A stretch of 12,991 nt of DNA from JAWVZB01 sp033722375 (GTDB lineage: Bacteria > Actinomycetota > Nitriliruptoria > Nitriliruptorales > Nitriliruptoraceae): assembly GCA_033722375.1 (NCBI GenBank), contig JAWVZB010000087.1:1-12991 (forward strand). Direction: 5' to 3'. Numbering within the stretch: position 1 is the stretch's first letter; the number at the start of each line of letters is the position of its first letter. The position numbers and the translations under genes are program-made. Positions 9,317-12,991 of the stretch are shown here, in pieces. The notes below the pieces were generated by a model. It was not told the origin of the DNA, made no database searches, and saw nothing but the letters and a program-made list of their open reading frames with translations.

Positions 9317-10915
9317 TCAGGCGGGGTCGGGACCGCCGTGCTCGGAGGTGTCCTCCCGCAGGGAGTCGAGCGCCTCCCGGAGTGCCGTCCAGTCCTCGTC
9401 GTCGAGGGTCAACAGCGCCGTGGCCAGCCGCCGTGCGTGCTCGGCATCGACGCCTGCGCCCCGCAGGCCGGTCATACAGGCGCGTTCGATCGCCCCCTTC
9501 GCGATGCCCGGAGCTCGCCGGTACTGGGCACGGAGCGTGGTGATCGTGCCCTCGTAGGACGCCACCTGCTCGGCGATCTCCTGGGTGCGCGCAGGGGTGA
9601 GGTCGGACAGCGCGGCGAGCACGGGCTCGACGTGCTCGCGGGTGTCCGCCGAGAGGCGTGCGAGGTGGGGTTCGAGGCGCTCGAGGTGGTGGCCCGGCTC
9701 GGGGCCGGGCTCGGTCGGGGCTGAGGTCGTCGCTGGCGGAGCGGTGGTCTTGTCGGCTTCCGCGACGTCGTCGCTGGGCGGGGAGACCGGGGGGAGCTCG
9801 TCCGTCGGGTCGTCCTCGGCCGCAGAATCGCTCGAGGCCGTGCCGATGTCCTCAGCCGCGGCATCGGCGTCGGGCTGGCTCGGGTCCGCTTCGACCTGCT
9901 GCAACGCCGCCGTGGTGACGAGCTCGTCCTCGTGCTCGCCGACGGGGTCGACGATGGCCCGACCCCTTGGTCCGCGCGGGGCTGGTTGTGCCCTTTGGGG
10001 CTGCGGCTCGGCTGGCTCGTCCGGCTCACCTCGCTGGACCGGGGTCGCCGATGCCGGAGCAGACGTCGGGGGAGCGGGCACCGGCATCTCGTCCGGCACG
10101 ATCCTCTCGCCGCTGTCCGCTGGCGCCGGGGTGGGCGGGGCGCCCGCGTGCCCGGCGAGCTCAGAGAGCGGGTGCCCGTCGAGGGTCAGGGAGACCATGG
10201 CACCCAGCGACAGGAAGAGGGGCAGCACAGCGATCGCGCCGAGAGCGGCCACCACCACGACGGCGACCACGTTCGCCGAGCACGGCGCCCCGAGGAGCCG
10301 CTCCGTGGCGCAGTTGGCGTCCAGGAGGAACAACCTCGTAAGGGCAGTGATCCCGCCGACGAACCCGCCCGCGACGACGAGGAGACGCAACGCGGCTGCC
10401 GGGGGGCCGGGTCGTCGCCCCGCGACCTCACGCCACGTCTCCAAGGAGTGACGTGCGCCGCTGATCACGGCCCGACCCACGTCGGTCACACCGAGCCCGA
10501 ACGCGCAGGCCGCGAGCCCGATCGTGACGGACGGGTGGAGGTAGCTCGCCCCGACGAGGCCGATGAGTCCTCCGGCGACCGCGGGAACGAGGGGCGATTC
10601 GGTCCGACGCCAGGCCTCGCGCACCGATCTCGGCAGCCGGGCGAAGTGTCGCGGCCAGCCCAGCCGGGCGACGATCATGTGCCCGGCGGCGAGCGCGATG
10701 ATGACGGTCAGACCACCGGAGCTCGCGGCGGCAGTGAGCGGCCAGCGCAGCGGTGAACCCTCCGTGGTGGTCTCCCCGGGGTGGAGCGCCACGACCACGC
10801 CCGCCCACAGCAGTGCGACCAACACGACGCCGGCGAGGATCGAAGATCGATGGCCACGCCGCCACCGGCGCACGGCGCGGCGGAGGTCAGCGGGGGAGGG
10901 GGTGGAGTTGCTCAC
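9317..10915 (-). CDS. Unrecognised six-helix membrane protein with long disordered linker
   Basis: I do not recognise this family. From GTG 10915 it is 532 residues. A basic N-terminus (LRRAVRRWRRGHR) precedes about six hydrophobic segments: 26-44, 58-83, 109-126, 129-150, 174-197 and 214-244. Two cysteines, Cys202 and Cys212, sit between the last two and could form a disulfide if that loop faces outward. Residues about 255-405 are rich in Pro, Ala, Glu, Asp, Ser and Thr, with no hydrophobic core, and are probably disordered. The tail (about 408-525) is soluble and helix-prone (HLERLEPHLARLSADTREHV), and may be a small protein-binding domain. The start is uncertain: no clear Shine-Dalgarno precedes GTG 10915, and the frame stays open to ATG 11032 (571 residues), but that region has poorer codon bias and would overlap the predicted promoter. 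It is divergent from tetR and 74 bases upstream of pepA. Confidence 0.7.
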   Translation of the reverse strand: MSNSTPSPADLRRAVRRWRRGHRSSILAGVVLVALLWAGVVVALHPGETTTEGSPLRWPLTAAASSGGLTVIIALAAGHMIVARLGWPRHFARLPRSVREAWRRTESPLVPAVAGGLIGLVGASYLHPSVTIGLAACAFGLGVTDVGRAVISGARHSLETWREVAGRRPGPPAAALRLLVVAGGFVGGITALTRLFLLDANCATERLLGAPCSANVVAVVVVAALGAIAVLPLFLSLGAMVSLTLDGHPLSELAGHAGAPPTPAPADSGERIVPDEMPVPAPPTSAPASATPVQRGEPDEPAEPQPQRAQPAPRGPRGRAIVDPVGEHEDELVTTAALQQVEADPSQPDADAAAEDIGTASSDSAAEDDPTDELPPVSPPSDDVAEADKTTAPPATTSAPTEPGPEPGHHLERLEPHLARLSADTREHVEPVLAALSDLTPARTQEIAEQVASYEGTITTLRAQYRRAPGIAKGAIERACMTGLRGAGVDAEHARRLATALLTLDDEDWTALREALDSLREDTSEHGGPDPA

Positions 10916-11018
10916 GGTGGGTGTGTACCCGCAGGACCGCCGCGCGTGCGACCCGGTGACCGCCACGGTCGGCGGTGTCCGGCCGAGGCCTCCCTCGCGG
11001 GCAGGGTTCGCGGAACCG

Positions 11019-11046
11019 ACTATCACCGACATTGCGACGGTGTTAC
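11019..11046 (-). promoter_or_regulatory. Candidate promoter of the membrane-protein gene
   Basis: On the minus strand, GTAACA (11041-11046) and GATAGT (11019-11024) are separated by 16 bases. Each matches four of six positions of the -35 and -10 consensus (TTGACA, TATAAT). Transcription would start near 11012, downstream of the ATG at 11032 and about 97 bases before GTG 10915. The -35 overlaps the palindrome shared with the tetR promoter, so both directions could be controlled together. This is a by-eye match only. Confidence 0.3.
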
Positions 11047-11060
11047 ATCTCCTGTAAAGT
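11032..11060 (+). promoter_or_regulatory. Candidate promoter of the tetR / di-iron operon
   Basis: TTGCGA (11032-11037) and TAAAGT (11055-11060) are separated by exactly 17 bases, a good sigma-70-type (primary sigma) arrangement. The A/T-rich patch TGTAAAGT stands out in this very GC-rich DNA. Transcription would start near 11067, giving a leader of about 36 bases before the tetR GTG. The spacer and -10 contain the TTACA-N5-TGTAA palindrome. Confidence 0.5.
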
Positions 11061-11064
11061 CGTC
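11036..11064. promoter_or_regulatory. Palindromic operator, probably bound by the adjacent TetR protein
   Basis: TTACA (11043-11047) and TGTAA (11053-11057) form a perfect inverted repeat around a five-base centre (TCTCC). GACG (11036-11039) and CGTC (11061-11064) extend it symmetrically about the same centre, base 11050. Size and position, across the spacer and -10 of the tetR promoter and within the divergent intergenic region, are typical of TetR-family autoregulatory operators. Binding by this particular protein is inferred from proximity. Confidence 0.55.
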
Positions 11065-11102
11065 ACACCCGGCGTTGCTCGTCGGGCGACGAGCGGCCGA
11101 GC

Positions 11103-11666
11103 GTGCAACAGCGGAGCGAGACCGAGACCCGGATCCTCGATGCGACCCTCGAGGTCGGTGGCCTCTACGGCCTGTCGCGGCTCACCGTCGAGGACGTCGC
11201 CAAGCACGCCGATGTCTCGCGCCAGACGATCTACCGCTACTTCGGGGGCCGGGACGACCTGGTCACGGCGACGATCCTCCGTGAGGAGGAGCAGCTCATC
11301 GCACGCATGGCAGCGGCCGCGTCGTGCCATCGGTCGCTCCGTCCCGCGCTCGAAGCCGCGATAGGGGAGGCGCTGCGGGCCGCACGGCAGCACCCACTGC
11401 TGGACCGCTTGCTCGAGACCGAGCCGGAAGCGCTCCTGCCGTTCCTGACGACGGGAGCGGGTCCACTGCTGTCGGCTGCACAGGGTGTGGTCGAGGAACT
11501 GCTGCAGGACCGCGTCCCGCACCTCACCGACCGCGAGCTGCAGCTCGTCGCGGAGGCAGCGACGCGTCTGATCGTCTCCTACGCCATCAACCCGCCGTCG
11601 GACGACATCGACTCGACCGCGAGCGGGCTCGCCGATCTGATCGCCAACGGGGTCAAGTCCGAATAG
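11103..11666 (+). CDS. TetR-family transcriptional regulator
   Basis: This is a 187-residue, one-domain-pair regulator of typical TetR length. The N-terminal DNA-binding domain (about 6-55) contains ILDATLEVGGLYGLSRLTVE, then the helix-turn-helix DVAKHADVSRQTIYRYFGGRDDLV (written from 31 to 54 across the recognition helix). The C-terminal helical domain (about 60-185) would bind a ligand and dimerise; it is too variable to name the ligand. The start is GTG 11103; the Shine-Dalgarno is weak. The next gene, a ferritin-like di-iron protein, begins 29 bases after the stop, so the two are almost certainly one operon. A palindrome inside the promoter upstream suggests autorepression, with the ligand possibly a substrate or product of the di-iron protein. 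Confidence 0.93.
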   Translation: MQQRSETETRILDATLEVGGLYGLSRLTVEDVAKHADVSRQTIYRYFGGRDDLVTATILREEEQLIARMAAAASCHRSLRPALEAAIGEALRAARQHPLLDRLLETEPEALLPFLTTGAGPLLSAAQGVVEELLQDRVPHLTDRELQLVAEAATRLIVSYAINPPSDDIDSTASGLADLIANGVKSE

Positions 11667-11695
11667 GCCAGGCCAGACCACGAGAGGGAACGAGA

Positions 11696-12817
11696 GTGAC
11701 CCAGCGCAACTACGCACTGCCGGTGGAGACCACCCACTGGGAGGTGAGGAACACGACCGAGGCCAGCTTCACCTGGACCTACGACAACGGTCGTGACCGC
11801 CTCCTCAACCTCTACGAGAAGGGCAAGGACAAGCAGTGGAACGCCCAGAACCGCATCGAGTGGTGGCGCGACATCGACGTCACTGACCAGGACGCGATGC
11901 CCGACGAGTACGTCCCGATCTTCGGCTCGCCCACCTGGGACAAGCTCAGCCGTCAGGAGAAGGACGAGGTCCGACACCACTACTCGGCATGGCTCAACAG
12001 CCAGTTCCTCCACGGTGAGCAGGGCGCACTGATCTGCTCGGCCAAGATCGTCGAGACCGTCCCGGATCTCGACTCGAAGTTCTACGCCGCGACCCAGACG
12101 ATGGACGAGGCCCGACACGTCGAGGCCTACTCGAAGTACCTCAACGAGAAGCTCGAGCTCGCCTACCCCATCAACCCCCACCTCAAGGCGTTGCTGGACC
12201 AGACCATCAGCGACGAACGCTGGGACTTCACCTACCTCGGGATGCAGGTCATGATCGAGGGCGTCGCGCTGGCTGCGTTCTCGATGATCCGTGACTTCAC
12301 CGAGGAGCCGCTCGCCAAGCAGCTGAACGCCTACGTCATGCAGGACGAGGCCCGCCACGTGGCGTTCGGCCGGTTGGCGCTCAAGGACGCCTACGAGAAT
12401 CTCACCGAGAGGGAGCGCCAGGAGCGCGAGGAGTTCGTCGTCGAGGCGTCCTACCTCCTGCGTGACCGCTTCCTCGCCGAGGAGGTGTGGGAGAACCTCG
12501 GCTTCGACGTCGACGAGGTCGTGAGCTACGTCGACAAGCACCAGATGATGGGCGAGTTCCGTAAGGCACTCTTCAGCCGCGTGGTCCCGTGCGTCAAGGA
12601 CATCGGGCTGTTCGGCCCGCGCGTCCAGGAGGCGTTCGTCGACATGGGCGTGATGCAGTTCCAGGACCTCGACCTCGAAGAGCTGTCCGACTCCGACGAG
12701 CAGATCGCCGAGGAGATGGAGGCGATGCTCGCCGCACGCAAGGAGGGCCGACCCTGGGACGGCGAAGGCCGCGGCACCCAGATCGGCGAGACCATCGTGG
12801 AGGGTGGCGCGGAGTAG
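11696..12817 (+). CDS. Ferritin-like di-iron protein, probable oxygenase or oxidase, substrate unknown
   Basis: The 373-residue protein has the four-glutamate, two-histidine ligand pattern of ferritin-like di-iron carboxylate enzymes: Glu108 (HGEQGAL), Glu138 and His141 (MDEARHVEAY), Glu188 (MIEGVALAAF), and Glu218 and His221 (QDEARHVAFG). Ligand spacings of 30, 50 and 30 residues resemble soluble di-iron oxygenases and desaturases, including the acyl-ACP desaturase, AurF and R2-like groups. The length is well above a simple storage ferritin. There is no signal peptide or membrane segment. The N-terminal 100 residues are aromatic-rich, and the last 45 are acidic and probably flexible. The start is GTG 11696 with GAGAGGGA seven to twelve bases upstream; the frame is open further 5' but overlaps tetR. 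It is the last gene of the tetR operon and ends before a strong terminator. The di-iron fold is well supported; the chemistry and substrate are not. Confidence 0.85.
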   Translation: MTQRNYALPVETTHWEVRNTTEASFTWTYDNGRDRLLNLYEKGKDKQWNAQNRIEWWRDIDVTDQDAMPDEYVPIFGSPTWDKLSRQEKDEVRHHYSAWLNSQFLHGEQGALICSAKIVETVPDLDSKFYAATQTMDEARHVEAYSKYLNEKLELAYPINPHLKALLDQTISDERWDFTYLGMQVMIEGVALAAFSMIRDFTEEPLAKQLNAYVMQDEARHVAFGRLALKDAYENLTERERQEREEFVVEASYLLRDRFLAEEVWENLGFDVDEVVSYVDKHQMMGEFRKALFSRVVPCVKDIGLFGPRVQEAFVDMGVMQFQDLDLEELSDSDEQIAEEMEAMLAARKEGRPWDGEGRGTQIGETIVEGGAE

Positions 12818-12835
12818 CGAGCTCGCTCGAAGTAG

Positions 12836-12863
12836 GGAGGCCCGGGCACATGCCCGGGCCTCC
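12836..12863. terminator. Perfect inverted-repeat terminator
   Basis: GGAGGCCCGGGCA (12836-12848) is followed after two bases by its exact complement TGCCCGGGCCTCC (12851-12863), a very stable GC stem of about 12 base pairs with a tetraloop. It starts 18 bases after the di-iron gene stop and ends 16 bases before the stop of the convergent gene. It probably ends transcripts from both sides. There is no U tract, as is usual in high-GC actinobacteria. Confidence 0.75.
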
Positions 12864-12879
12864 TGATGCTGGGTGGGGG

Positions 12880-12991
12880 TCAGCCCTCGACGAAGCCGTG
12901 GTCCTGGAGCCACTGCGTGGCGACCTCGGCCGGATCCATCCCTTCGAGCTCGACCTGGCCGTTGAGCTCCAGCAGGGTGTCAGTCGTGATC
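12880..12991 (-). CDS. ABC transporter substrate-binding protein, glycine betaine type (3' end only)
   Basis: Only the last 36 codons and the TGA stop lie in the window; the gene continues past the right edge. The translation ends ITTDTLLELNGQVELEGM, then DPAEVATQWLQDHGFVEG. The pattern T-x-x-x-L-x-E-L-N-x-Q-V followed by a DP-x-x-VA-x-x-WL helix is the usual C-terminus of OpuAC/ProX-type quaternary-amine binding proteins of osmoprotectant ABC transporters, which act outside the membrane. The assignment rests on this short tail, so a related binding protein is possible. It converges on the di-iron gene across the terminator. Confidence 0.6.
   Translation of the reverse strand, partial: ITTDTLLELNGQVELEGMDPAEVATQWLQDHGFVEG

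Noticed and set aside
9300..9326. Terminator between the membrane-protein gene and pepA
   Set aside because: CCCCGCC (9300-9306) and GGCGGGG (9320-9326) form a 7-base stem, but it overlaps the stop codon, has a 13-base loop and no T tract. It could easily be chance in this GC content.
12836..12863. Attachment site or mobile-element end
   Set aside because: The perfect inverted repeat lies between two convergent gene ends with no integrase, transposase or target duplication nearby; a terminator explains it better.

Overview
The window is about 13 kb of very GC-rich DNA (about 70% by eye) with strong G/C bias at third codon positions, several GTG starts and short intergenic gaps. This suggests a high-GC actinobacterium, perhaps a deep-branching class rather than a classic streptomycete or mycobacterium, but no taxonomic marker is present to settle that. 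I see nine protein genes, one cut by the right edge. There is no RNA gene, insertion sequence, integrase or CRISPR array, and the content reads as ordinary chromosome.

Layout: (1) bases 1-151 hold no supportable gene but contain a cluster of nested palindromes downstream of the aconitase stop. (2) An aconitate hydratase of the short, Aquifex-type architecture runs leftward. (3) Divergent from it is a dynamin-like GTPase with a hydrophobic membrane hairpin. (4) Convergent with that is endonuclease IV (nfo). (5) Divergent from nfo is a full-length, single-chain glycine dehydrogenase (gcvP), whose ribosome-binding site lies in a strong hairpin. (6) Convergent with gcvP, 7 bases between stops, is a leucyl aminopeptidase (pepA). 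Upstream of pepA on the same strand is an unrecognised six-helix membrane protein with a long Pro/Ala/acidic linker and a helical tail. (7) Divergent from that is a TetR regulator followed 29 bases later by a ferritin-like di-iron protein. A palindrome set inside a good promoter lies between the divergent genes. (8) A perfect inverted-repeat terminator separates the di-iron gene from the convergent 3' end of what looks like a glycine-betaine-type ABC substrate-binding protein.

The first five genes are housekeeping functions (TCA cycle, membrane remodelling, base-excision repair, glycine cleavage, peptide turnover) in alternating orientation and do not look like one pathway. The part most like a self-contained, little-described unit is the tetR / di-iron operon with its operator and the divergent membrane protein (about 9.3-12.9 kb). 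Other points deserving a second look are an aconitase with serine where a cluster cysteine is expected, a dynamin-like GTPase with a non-canonical G4 motif, a probable leaderless nfo transcript, and the hairpin that covers the gcvP ribosome-binding site.
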